5,289 nt of DNA, taken from assembly GCA_021163525.1 (NCBI GenBank), contig JAGGTX010000102.1:1-5289 (forward strand). Direction: 5' to 3'. This DNA comes from Caldifarciminota bacterium (GTDB lineage: Bacteria > Hydrothermota > UBA3072 > B12-G15). Shown piece after piece: positions 1 to 5,289 of the stretch. The notes under the pieces were generated by a model. It had not been told where the DNA came from. It ran no database searches and saw nothing but the letters and a program-made list of their open reading frames with translations. The stretch's first letter is position 1; each line of letters opens with the position of its first letter. Made by a program: the position numbers and the translations under genes.

Positions 1-275
1 ACCTTGTTATCTATCTCCAGGCAGATACAGATGTTCTCCTTGAGAGGATAAAGAAGAGGGGAAGACCGTATGAGATGAATATTGACCCTGATTACATAAA
101 GGTTTTGAATGAGACATACAATGATTTTTTCCTCCATTACAGGAAGGGTCCTGTCCTTATAGTGAATTCAAACAGGTTCAATTTTCCCAGGGATGAAAAG
201 GCGGTTGACCTTCTTGTGGAAAAAATTAAAGATGTTAAGTCAGGCCTGAATTTTCTTTCCATGGAGGGAAAATGA
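1..275 (+). CDS. Deoxynucleoside kinase, C-terminal part (5' truncated by window edge)
   Basis: The frame is open from base 3 and gives 90 residues before TGA at 273-275; the N-terminal P-loop half lies outside the window. The visible part starts with the strand LVIYLQAD, followed by an arginine-rich LID segment RIKKRGRPYE (residues 15-24 of the fragment), which in the deoxynucleoside kinase family contacts ATP phosphates. A helix with the family pattern Y..LN..Y..FF..Y (about residues 31-46) and the strand GPVLIVNSN follow. The family transfers phosphate from ATP to deoxynucleosides in cytoplasmic nucleotide salvage; base specificity cannot be read from this half. The RGRPYE motif argues against thymidylate kinase, the nearest alternative. 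The stop overlaps the panC start in an ATGA arrangement, so the two are probably co-transcribed and coupled. Confidence 0.85.
   Translation, partial: LVIYLQADTDVLLERIKKRGRPYEMNIDPDYIKVLNETYNDFFLHYRKGPVLIVNSNRFNFPRDEKAVDLLVEKIKDVKSGLNFLSMEGK
263..267 (+). promoter_or_regulatory. Shine-Dalgarno sequence of panC
   Basis: GGAGG lies four bases (GAAA) before the ATG at 272, inside the last codons of the kinase gene. It is a strong match to the anti-Shine-Dalgarno sequence and supports the 272 start. Confidence 0.75.
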
Positions 276-1120
276 GGATTGTTACACATGTGAATGAGAT
301 GAAGTCCATTGCCGATGAATACAGAAAGGAAGGTAAGATAATAGCCTTTGTTCCAACAATGGGGTATCTCCACGAAGGCCATCTTTCCCTCGTGGATATT
401 GCAAAAAAGAAAGGTGATGTGTGTGTTGTGAGTATTTTTGTGAATCCTATACAGTTCGGTCCTGGAGAGGATTATGACAGGTATCCAAGGGATGTGAGAA
501 GGGATGAGAGGCTCCTTGAACAGAGGGGATGTGATACCCTTTTCTATCCATCTACTTCAGAGATGTATCCAGAGGATTTTTTAACAAGGGTGAGGGTGGA
601 GAAACTTTCAAATATCCTGTGCGGGAAGTCCCGTCCGGGCCACTTTGAGGGTGTTACAACCGTTGTTCTGAAACTGTTTAACATAGTAAAACCCCATGTT
701 GCAGTTTTTGGTGAGAAGGATTATCAACAACTTGTTATAATTAAAAGGATGGTCAGGGATTTGAACCTTGATGTGGAGATTGTTGCAGGTGAAATCATCA
801 GGGAGAAGGACGGCCTTGCCATGAGTTCAAGGAATGTCTATCTTGACCCGGTGGAGAGGGAGCAGGCCACATGCCTCTTCAGGTCTTTACTACTTGCACA
901 AGACATGGTGAAGGCCGGGATAAGGGATACAAAGACCATTATTGAGGCAGTGAATGATTTTATAAAAAATTTTGACAGGGCAAGAATAGATTACATTAAA
1001 ATAGTCCATCCAGATACACTTGAGGAACTTGAAGAAATCCATGACAGGGCAAGGATTCTCCTTGCTGTTTATCTTGGTGGTGCAAGGTTGATTGACAATA
1101 TGGAGATTGATGTCCCTTGA
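272..1120 (+). CDS. panC: Pantothenate synthetase (pantoate--beta-alanine ligase)
   Basis: This cytoplasmic enzyme condenses pantoate with beta-alanine using ATP, through a pantoyl-adenylate, in the coenzyme A pathway. The 282-residue product matches the usual family length of about 280. The nucleotidyltransferase HIGH-type motif is in PTMGYLHEGHLSL (residues 28-40, with H34 and H37). VNPIQFGPGEDYDRYPR (57-73) lines the pantoate site in the family. RPGHFEGVTTVV (121-132), FGEKDYQQ (146-153) and the KMSKS-like DGLAMSSRN (180-188) are all intact. The C-terminal domain ends with the family-typical pattern ARLIDN (271-276). The ATG has a GGAGG four bases upstream and overlaps the kinase stop; the 3' end overlaps the sigma-factor start by 11 bases. 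No panB, panD or panE is in the window. Nothing looks broken. Confidence 0.97.
   Translation: MRIVTHVNEMKSIADEYRKEGKIIAFVPTMGYLHEGHLSLVDIAKKKGDVCVVSIFVNPIQFGPGEDYDRYPRDVRRDERLLEQRGCDTLFYPSTSEMYPEDFLTRVRVEKLSNILCGKSRPGHFEGVTTVVLKLFNIVKPHVAVFGEKDYQQLVIIKRMVRDLNLDVEIVAGEIIREKDGLAMSSRNVYLDPVEREQATCLFRSLLLAQDMVKAGIRDTKTIIEAVNDFIKNFDRARIDYIKIVHPDTLEELEEIHDRARILLAVYLGGARLIDNMEIDVP
1102..1105 (+). promoter_or_regulatory. Shine-Dalgarno sequence deciding the sigma-factor start
   Basis: GGAG sits four bases before the ATG at 1110, the same spacing as at panC. The alternative in-frame TTG at 1092 has only a weak AAGG ahead of it, so the ATG is preferred. Confidence 0.55.
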
Positions 1121-1655
1121 CAGAGAGACCCTGTTAAAGGCAAAAAGGGGTGATTATCCTGCCTTTGAAAAGATTGTGAGGGGGTATTCTGACAAACTTT
1201 ATGGTATCCTGTTGAGAATTACGGGCAATCCTCAGGATGCAGAAGATGCACTACAGGATACATTCATTAGGGTGTTCAAGGGGATAAGAAGGCTTAAATC
1301 AGTGGATAGTTTTGATGTCTGGCTCGTGAGGATTGCCATAAATGTTGCACGTTCACTCGTGAGAAAGAGAGAACCTCCTTACATACCAATAGAGAATATA
1401 GAGGAACTTGTTGATGGTTATGCAGACCAGCCGTTCCATACAATGGATAGAAGGGCATTGAAAACCGCACTTGAGAAGGCAATTTCTGAACTCCCTGTTG
1501 AATTGAAAGAATCCTTTGTTTTAAGGGATATTGAGGGAATGAAGGTAAAAGAAATAGCACATATTCTGGGTATATCTGAATCCCTTGTGAAGGTCAGGGC
1601 GCACAGGGCAAGGCTCCTTTTGCGAAAGAAACTGCTTGAGTATATGAAGGAGTAA
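1110..1655 (+). CDS. ECF-like RNA polymerase sigma-70 family factor
   Basis: The product is 181 residues from the preferred ATG, or 187 from the upstream TTG at 1092; both sizes are normal for an extracytoplasmic-function sigma factor. Region 2 spans about residues 18-88 and includes DAEDALQDTFIRVF (43-56), the classic region 2.2 core-binding pattern, then the region 2.4-like SFDVWLVRIAINVARSLVRKR (67-87). Region 4 spans about 115-175: the ISELPVELKESFVLRDIEGM helix pair followed by the helix-turn-helix KVKEIAHILGISESLVKVRAHRAR (145-168). Regions 1 and 3 are absent, as in ECF factors. It would direct core RNA polymerase to an unknown set of promoters. It overlaps panC by 11 bases, suggesting coupling. 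The usual co-transcribed anti-sigma gene is missing: the next gene is convergent and abuts the stop codon. Family assignment is firm; the ECF subgroup and regulon are unknown. Confidence 0.93.
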   Translation: MSLDRETLLKAKRGDYPAFEKIVRGYSDKLYGILLRITGNPQDAEDALQDTFIRVFKGIRRLKSVDSFDVWLVRIAINVARSLVRKREPPYIPIENIEELVDGYADQPFHTMDRRALKTALEKAISELPVELKESFVLRDIEGMKVKEIAHILGISESLVKVRAHRARLLLRKKLLEYMKE

Positions 1656-2168
1656 TCAGTATTCTATCCCTTCCCTTTCCTGAATACCCTTTTGAAAATA
1701 ATGCTTAATCTCTTTCATCTCTGTAACAAGGTCTGCCCTTTCAATCAGTTCATCAGGTGCATTCCTTCCCGTGCAGATAATCTCGCATCGGGCATCTTCA
1801 ATGGACTTTATAAAATCATCCACATGCGTCAGGCCTGCATAAAAGCAGTAGTTTGCCTCATCAAGTATAACGAGGTCAAATTCGCCTGATTTTATTGTGT
1901 TTATTGCATCTCTGAATCCCTGTTTAATTATATCCTTCAATTTATCAGGTGGATTTGTGGGATTAAAGAAACCCTCTATACCGTAATGATGAACAGGTAT
2001 CCCAAGTTTTTTCATAACAATATCCTCTCCACTGTCCCGGGCCTTCAGGAAGTGATAAACGCAAACCCTCAAGCCCCTACCATGTGCCCTTATCCCCAAC
2101 CCTATGGAGGCGGTGGTTTTGCCCTTTCCATCTCCAGTATAAACATGGATAAAATTTTTACGAGCCAT
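1656..2168 (-). CDS. cobO: Corrinoid adenosyltransferase (BtuR/CobO/CobP family)
   Basis: This cytoplasmic enzyme transfers the 5'-deoxyadenosyl group of ATP to the reduced cobalt of corrinoids, giving adenosylcobalamin forms. The 170-residue product is within the normal range. An N-terminal P-loop, GDGKGKTT (residues 12-19), follows the first strand, FIHVYT. YHFLKARDSGE (38-48) corresponds to the usual QF.K segment. LDEANYCFYAGL (102-113) corresponds to the family LDE motif. The C-terminal signature TGRNAPDELIERADLVTEM (133-151), followed by KEIKHYFQKG, is diagnostic. The ATG at 2168 has no recognisable Shine-Dalgarno sequence; upstream on the same strand is a start-stop pair (ATG TAA, 2176-2171) two bases before it. 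No other cobalamin gene and no cobalamin riboswitch consensus is seen upstream. Its stop abuts that of the convergent sigma-factor gene. CobA or btuR would be equivalent names. Confidence 0.93.
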   Translation of the reverse strand: MARKNFIHVYTGDGKGKTTASIGLGIRAHGRGLRVCVYHFLKARDSGEDIVMKKLGIPVHHYGIEGFFNPTNPPDKLKDIIKQGFRDAINTIKSGEFDLVILDEANYCFYAGLTHVDDFIKSIEDARCEIICTGRNAPDELIERADLVTEMKEIKHYFQKGIQEREGIEY

Positions 2169-2284
2169 AATTACATGGTAAGGATTTAGAGGATAAATTC
2201 AAGTGGGCGCTATGCCTCAAAAAAAATCTATACGAAATATAAAAAGTTGCCTCTCTTTTTAATAGTGAAAGAAAACAGGAAACC

Positions 2285-2289
2285 AGGAG
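2285..2289 (+). promoter_or_regulatory. Shine-Dalgarno sequence before the transposase remnant
   Basis: AGGAG lies six bases before the ATG at 2296, an optimal spacing, so the 5' end of the original gene seems preserved. No clear -35/-10 pair was recognised in the AT-rich 127-base gap between this site and the divergent cobO start. Confidence 0.6.
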
Positions 2290-2295
2290 TTAACC

Positions 2296-2490
2296 ATGGT
2301 TGAAAAGCACAGGATAATAAAGAAGTTCAGCAAGGATTATAAAAGGACAGGGAATAAAGGCAAGGGAGAGATTTTGGGCATGGTGGTTCGTGTAACCGGG
2401 TATAATCGTGTTTATGCTTCTTCTAACTGGAAGAGATACAGATTAAAGACCATAAGGTTTATATATTGGCGGGGTAATAAGGAAACATGA
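2296..2490 (+). pseudogene. N-terminal remnant of an integrase-core (DDE-type) transposase
   Basis: Sixty-four codons run from an ATG with a good Shine-Dalgarno sequence to a TGA. Residues 5-42 resemble the N-terminal DNA-binding part of integrase-core transposases: a basic helix KHRIIKKFSKDYKR, then KGKGEIL (21-27) and TGYNRVYAS (34-42), reminiscent of the family pattern KKEKGEILDEF...TGYNRKYA. This assignment is from recalled family patterns, not a search. From about residue 43 the resemblance fades, and the catalytic DDE domain is absent here and in the other frames down to 2840. Full members are several hundred residues, so this is a truncated, presumably inactive copy, most likely an insertion-sequence remnant. 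No flanking terminal inverted repeats or target-site duplication could be identified. Alternatively it is a small basic protein that only resembles the transposase N-terminus. Confidence 0.5.
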
Positions 2491-2840
2491 AAGAATATAT
2501 AAAACTAACTTTACAGAAAATTACCCTTATTTTGATACATTTTATTATTCACGATACAATGCATTGAACGCATATATCTATACAAGGTAAAAACTTTCAT
2601 TCCTACATAGAAAAGTAATGAAAGGGTGAAAAATTACGCCTTAAATAGGAAAAATCACATGAAAGTTCACTTATCCCAGACCAGAAAAGTGGAAAAATCC
2701 CTGACTCAGCCTTTCCTATGCTTTAAATTTACTCCTCACATGTTTAATTTTCCCTTAATTGAAAATTTGGATTTATTCTTTGTTATATCCTCATTTTCTG
2801 AGAGCCAAAATGGAAAACATGCTATCAAAAGCCTCTTTGC
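2491..2840. other. Non-coding gap of about 350 bases, possible decayed element
   Basis: This AT-rich interval separates the transposase remnant from the 3' end of the TonB receptor gene. Short open frames on both strands have no Shine-Dalgarno sequence, no recognisable motif and odd composition, so none is annotated. No tRNA, CRISPR or convincing hairpin-plus-T-tract terminator was found on either strand. The only symmetry noticed is small: the palindrome AATGCATT near 2556 and CTGACTCAG near 2702. It may hold the decayed 3' part of the insertion element, but no transposase motif survives to show that. Confidence 0.5.
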
Positions 2841-4955
2841 TTAAATCTCCATCTTTATTCCGAGAATGGGTAAAAACAAAAATTGGTAAATCTCTCGCCT
2901 TGTGCAATAATCATTATCGTATGTATAGGAAAGGATATTCTTATGATTATAGACATTCCACAGATTTACCCATAATTCTCCTTTTATATGATGAAAAGAA
3001 AACAGCCAGGCAATCTTAATATCAAGCCTGTGATAGTTAGGATACCGTGCTGAATTTATATCTCCGTATATTGGAAGCCATTGACCAGTCACTGGATGTT
3101 GTTCTCTCCCAATTATTGGGGTATAGGGTCTTCCTGTAGCAAATCTCCATTTTGCATCAAAATATAAGTAAGGAGATAATTCCCATCTTCCTACTATATT
3201 AATAATATGTCTCTGGTCCCAATCCGAAAAGTGTTCTCCGTATCTATCTATCCTTTTCGAGGTTGAAAGAGAATAACTGCATTTTAAAATAAGTTTTTTG
3301 GACACCTCTTTTACGAGATATATCTCTATACCCTTTGATACCCCCTTACCTGAATTATCTAATTCATCTGCGGAGTCCGAAACAGGGGAAATCAAATTGT
3401 GGTAATCCTTTCTATAAATTTCAAACTTAACTTTATCATACCCCTGAAGATGATATTCTGCTCCTGCTGAGTAGTGAATGGCACATTCATAATCAAGAGT
3501 TTTATTTCTCGTGAGATAATCGTATCTCGGAGATTGATAATACCATCCAATACCACCAAACAAGGTTGTTTTGGAGGAAATTCCTCCAGAAATACTTATT
3601 CTGGGTGCTACAACCCCTTTTCTCGTTATTCCAAACCAATCCCACCTTACACCCGGCAGTATCTCAAACCTATTTATTTTGAAGTTTTTTTCAATATATG
3701 CTGCACATTTGTAAGTGGTAGAAAAATTCTGAAAGGTATCCCCCGGCAGTGGAACATTTGTGGGGGTTGTGTCGGGTGCTATGTAGAGGAGATGAGAAAG
3801 ATTCAGATATCTATAATCAAAACCTCCTCTGAAACCTTTATGGCTCATCTCTATCTTTAAGGGTATACAGGTCTCAACCGTTCTCACACTTCCTCTTCCC
3901 TTTTGGGTCGCTTCCCATTGAATAAATTTTCTGGAGAGAGAAACAGAGAAATTCTCTATAAAGGTAAAATGATGCTTCCAGATAAAAGATTCTATATTTT
4001 GGGTCTGTATCCAATCTACCTCAACCTCTGGGAGATTTAATCCATATTCAGGAGCACTGGACGAACCATCAAAATGGAGGTAGTCATCCGTATAAAGAAA
4101 AAGAAAAAAGAAAGTATCTTTCTCTCCTTTATGAAAAAATGTTTTTAAAAAAGCATCTTGATAATTTATCTGGGTAGAACCCATGTTTAACAACTTTTCC
4201 ATAAGACCTAAATTGCTTTTTCTGAATGAAAAGATAAAGGAGGAATTTTTGGATTCAATACCTATATTAGCCGTTCCTATATTAAGAGAAAAGACTGACT
4301 CTTTTTTTGTTTTAAGTTTTATATCAATAACAGAAGAGAGTTTATCTCCAAATCTTACAGGGAAATTCCCTGTATAAAAATATATTCTATCAATAATATC
4401 TGAAGGAAGGATAGTAATACTCCCTCCATCTCCTCCAAACCATGAATAATGCACTGGATAGTTTATCTCTACATTATCCACAACTGTAAGATTCTCATCA
4501 GGGTCTCCTCCCCGAACTGTAATCCGTCCGCTATAGTCCTCAACAGTTCCTACCCCGGGTAGGCAGGAGAGTACCCTTTGAATATCAAGGTCTTCAGGGC
4601 TATCATCAATCTGGGAACCTTTCAGATTATATCCAAAAGGATTATAAGATTTTGCCATTACAGTAACTCCTTCTATCCTCACGGGTAAAACTCTCAACAC
4701 AAAATCAACATTTATTGGCTGATTTGCTGTAAGGGATATTCTCTTTGTTTGTGGTGCATATCCAATAATGGTTGCCTTGATGGTGTAATCACCCTGAGGG
4801 AGATTTTTTATGACATATTCACCATTTTCATCTGTGGTAGTTCCAATCCCTGTTTCAACCACTACAATATTAACATTTTCAAGGGGTTTTCCCCTTTCGT
4901 CCTTCACTATCCCTTTGATCTGAGAAAATACAAGGAGAATAATGATTGCAACCAT
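2841..4955 (-). CDS. TonB-dependent outer-membrane receptor with N-terminal carboxypeptidase-regulatory-like domain
   Basis: The 704-residue product is predicted to sit in the outer membrane and import a ligand using energy passed on by TonB-ExbB-ExbD. A short hydrophobic stretch MVAIIILLVFSQ (1-12) looks like a signal-peptide core but lacks the usual lysine or arginine. Residues 13-88 form a carboxypeptidase-regulatory-like beta-sandwich: IKGIVKDERGKPLENVNIVV, then TTTDENGEYVIKNLPQGDYTI. IEGVTVMA (94-101) could be the TonB box. The plug follows at about 110-215, with ITVRGGDPDENLTVVDNVEI (145-164) and a closing SSVIDIKLK. The rest, rich in alternating aromatic and polar strands, is the beta-barrel, ending with an aromatic-rich terminal strand (FLFLPILGIKMEI). 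It is compact for the family. The ligand is not readable; domain order is like SusC-type and peptide/siderophore receptors, but no SusD partner is visible. The ATG lacks a Shine-Dalgarno sequence, and an in-frame TAA lies one codon upstream, so the 5' end may be mis-framed. It is probably co-transcribed with the gene ending at 4995. Confidence 0.9.
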   Translation of the reverse strand: MVAIIILLVFSQIKGIVKDERGKPLENVNIVVVETGIGTTTDENGEYVIKNLPQGDYTIKATIIGYAPQTKRISLTANQPINVDFVLRVLPVRIEGVTVMAKSYNPFGYNLKGSQIDDSPEDLDIQRVLSCLPGVGTVEDYSGRITVRGGDPDENLTVVDNVEINYPVHYSWFGGDGGSITILPSDIIDRIYFYTGNFPVRFGDKLSSVIDIKLKTKKESVFSLNIGTANIGIESKNSSFIFSFRKSNLGLMEKLLNMGSTQINYQDAFLKTFFHKGEKDTFFFLFLYTDDYLHFDGSSSAPEYGLNLPEVEVDWIQTQNIESFIWKHHFTFIENFSVSLSRKFIQWEATQKGRGSVRTVETCIPLKIEMSHKGFRGGFDYRYLNLSHLLYIAPDTTPTNVPLPGDTFQNFSTTYKCAAYIEKNFKINRFEILPGVRWDWFGITRKGVVAPRISISGGISSKTTLFGGIGWYYQSPRYDYLTRNKTLDYECAIHYSAGAEYHLQGYDKVKFEIYRKDYHNLISPVSDSADELDNSGKGVSKGIEIYLVKEVSKKLILKCSYSLSTSKRIDRYGEHFSDWDQRHIINIVGRWELSPYLYFDAKWRFATGRPYTPIIGREQHPVTGQWLPIYGDINSARYPNYHRLDIKIAWLFSFHHIKGELWVNLWNVYNHKNILSYTYDNDYCTRREIYQFLFLPILGIKMEI

Positions 4956-4978
4956 AGTTTAGAGGGGGAGATTTTCAT
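4907..4978 (-). other. Alternative-frame 23-codon ORF overlapping the TonB receptor 5' end
   Basis: An ATG at 4978-4976 is preceded by GAGG (4987-4984) at five bases, a better initiation site than the receptor's own ATG. It starts MKISPSKL, with two lysines, and continues through a hydrophobic stretch to a TAG at 4909-4907. Its frame differs from the receptor frame by one base. It could be the true start of the receptor, disconnected by a one-base indel near 4956-4961, or a small leader peptide, or chance. The MKI start and the Shine-Dalgarno sequence are what I see; the rest is inference. Confidence 0.35.
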
Positions 4979-4987
4979 CTCCCCCTC
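4962..4987 (-). promoter_or_regulatory. Perfect 11-bp hairpin with GAAA loop between two - strand genes
   Basis: On the - strand the arms GAGGGGGAGAT (4987-4977) and ATCTCCCCCTC (4972-4962) pair perfectly around a GAAA loop (4976-4973), a GNRA tetraloop in RNA. It lies between the stop of the upstream gene (4995) and the receptor ATG (4955), six bases before that ATG. No T-tract follows on the - strand, so it is not a standard intrinsic terminator. It could be an RNA-processing or stability element adjusting expression of the two genes, or could mask the GAGG and ATG that lie in its 5' arm and loop. Confidence 0.7.
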
Positions 4988-4994
4988 ACAAGAA

Positions 4995-5289
4995 TTACTT
5001 CATCTCAAGTTGAGGGATAAGGGCTCTCATGGAATTAAATAGTTTCCTGGAACCCCTCTCTCTTTGCTCCATTTTATACTTAGTTCCCTCTATATGGATA
5101 TGTGTCCACTCCGGGAAATATGCTCCAATGAAGAAGCCATACCCATCTCCCTGAATATTTCCATAACTTCCAGGTTGAGGGATTGGTCCATTTATCGCAC
5201 TCACATCAAGATATCCATAGCTGTAGTAAACAGAGTCCCCTGTTTCAATCCAGGGGAAAAGAATACTGGAAGGCACAGAGAAGGATGTA
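4995..5289 (-). CDS. Unrecognised protein, C-terminal part (5' truncated by window edge)
   Basis: The frame is open from the window edge and gives 97 codons before TAA at 4997-4995. An in-frame GTG at 5276 exists, but the frame continues past it without a stop, so I treat the gene as partial rather than starting there. The visible part is rich in glycine and aromatics (for example VYYSYGYLDVSAINGPIPQP and GNIQGDGYGFFIGAYFPEW), with no transmembrane segment, cysteine cluster or catalytic motif that I recognise. The last 35 or so residues are charged and probably helical (KMEQRERGSRKLFNSMRALIPQLEMK). The composition suggests a beta-rich, possibly exported domain, but that is a guess. It ends 39 bases before the TonB receptor ATG on the same strand, so the two are probably one transcript and may share a role such as ligand binding at the cell surface. 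Confidence 0.65.
   Translation of the reverse strand, partial: TSFSVPSSILFPWIETGDSVYYSYGYLDVSAINGPIPQPGSYGNIQGDGYGFFIGAYFPEWTHIHIEGTKYKMEQRERGSRKLFNSMRALIPQLEMK

Noticed and set aside
1092..1109. TTG start giving a six-residue longer sigma factor
   Set aside because: The extension has a weak ribosome site and adds no family-conserved residues; the ATG at 1110 has GGAG at four bases.
2200..2222. GC-richer patch next to an A-tract in the cobO leader, considered as a riboswitch or terminator
   Set aside because: The possible stem is only four pairs, the A/T run is on the wrong side for termination of cobO-strand transcripts, and no cobalamin riboswitch box is present.
2241..2260. AAAAAG and CTTTTT arms resembling a small hairpin between cobO and the transposase remnant
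   Set aside because: The stem is six base pairs, five of them A-T, around an eight-base loop. It is too weak to call a terminator or operator.
2463..2590. Open + strand frame rich in tyrosine after the transposase remnant
   Set aside because: It has no start codon with a ribosome site, no match to the transposase catalytic region and is only about 43 codons long. It could be decayed coding sequence, but nothing supports it.
2520..2598. Short - strand ORF starting MKVFTLYRYMRS with a GGA close before the ATG
   Set aside because: It has under 30 codons and no recognisable sequence, with only a weak ribosome site in an AT-rich gap. It is most likely chance.
2626..2844. 72-codon + strand ORF in the gap before the TonB receptor end
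   Set aside because: It starts with GTG, shows no recognisable domain and overlaps the 3' end of the receptor gene. It has an AT-rich, phenylalanine-rich composition typical of chance frames.
3474..3860. 128-codon + strand ORF opposite the TonB receptor
   Set aside because: It is a shadow of the receptor gene, whose plug and barrel features are clear on the other strand, and it has no recognisable domain.

Overview
This window reads as an ordinary chromosomal stretch from a Gram-negative, probably thermophilic bacterium. The Gram-negative call rests on an outer-membrane TonB-dependent receptor. The thermophily guess rests on arginine being written almost entirely as AGA/AGG, frequent ATA isoleucine codons and a moderately AT-rich composition. 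A little-cultured lineage such as WOR-3/Stahlbacteria or another FCB-group relative would fit, but this is inference and no marker in the window fixes the taxon.

Layout. Positions 1-1655 carry a tight + strand operon: the C-terminal part of a deoxynucleoside kinase, then panC (pantothenate synthetase), then an ECF-like sigma-70 factor. Each start overlaps the preceding stop, so the three are probably translationally coupled. Immediately and convergently abutting is a - strand corrinoid adenosyltransferase gene (cobO/btuR family, 1656-2168), with no bases between the two stop codons. A 127-base divergent gap follows, then a short + strand N-terminal remnant of an integrase-type transposase (2296-2490) that keeps a good Shine-Dalgarno sequence. 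After that comes about 350 bases with no convincing gene. The right half (2841-5289) is a - strand pair: the end of an unrecognised protein (4995-5289) followed by a TonB-dependent receptor with an N-terminal carboxypeptidase-regulatory-like domain (2841-4955).

How the genes may work together. The left operon mixes nucleotide salvage and coenzyme A precursor synthesis with a regulator. The adenosyltransferase makes adenosylcobalamin from imported or synthesised corrinoid. The TonB receptor imports an unidentified ligand across the outer membrane. A cobalamin link between the last two is possible, but no cobalamin riboswitch or other B12 transport gene is visible.

The least ordinary spot is the 39-base junction upstream of the TonB receptor. 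It holds a perfect 11-bp hairpin with a GAAA loop. The annotated receptor start lacks a Shine-Dalgarno sequence and a charged signal-peptide n-region, while a better-looking start with a Shine-Dalgarno sequence lies in the hairpin, out of frame. This points either to a one-base indel (natural or a sequencing/assembly error) or to translational control. I found no clear new multi-gene system.
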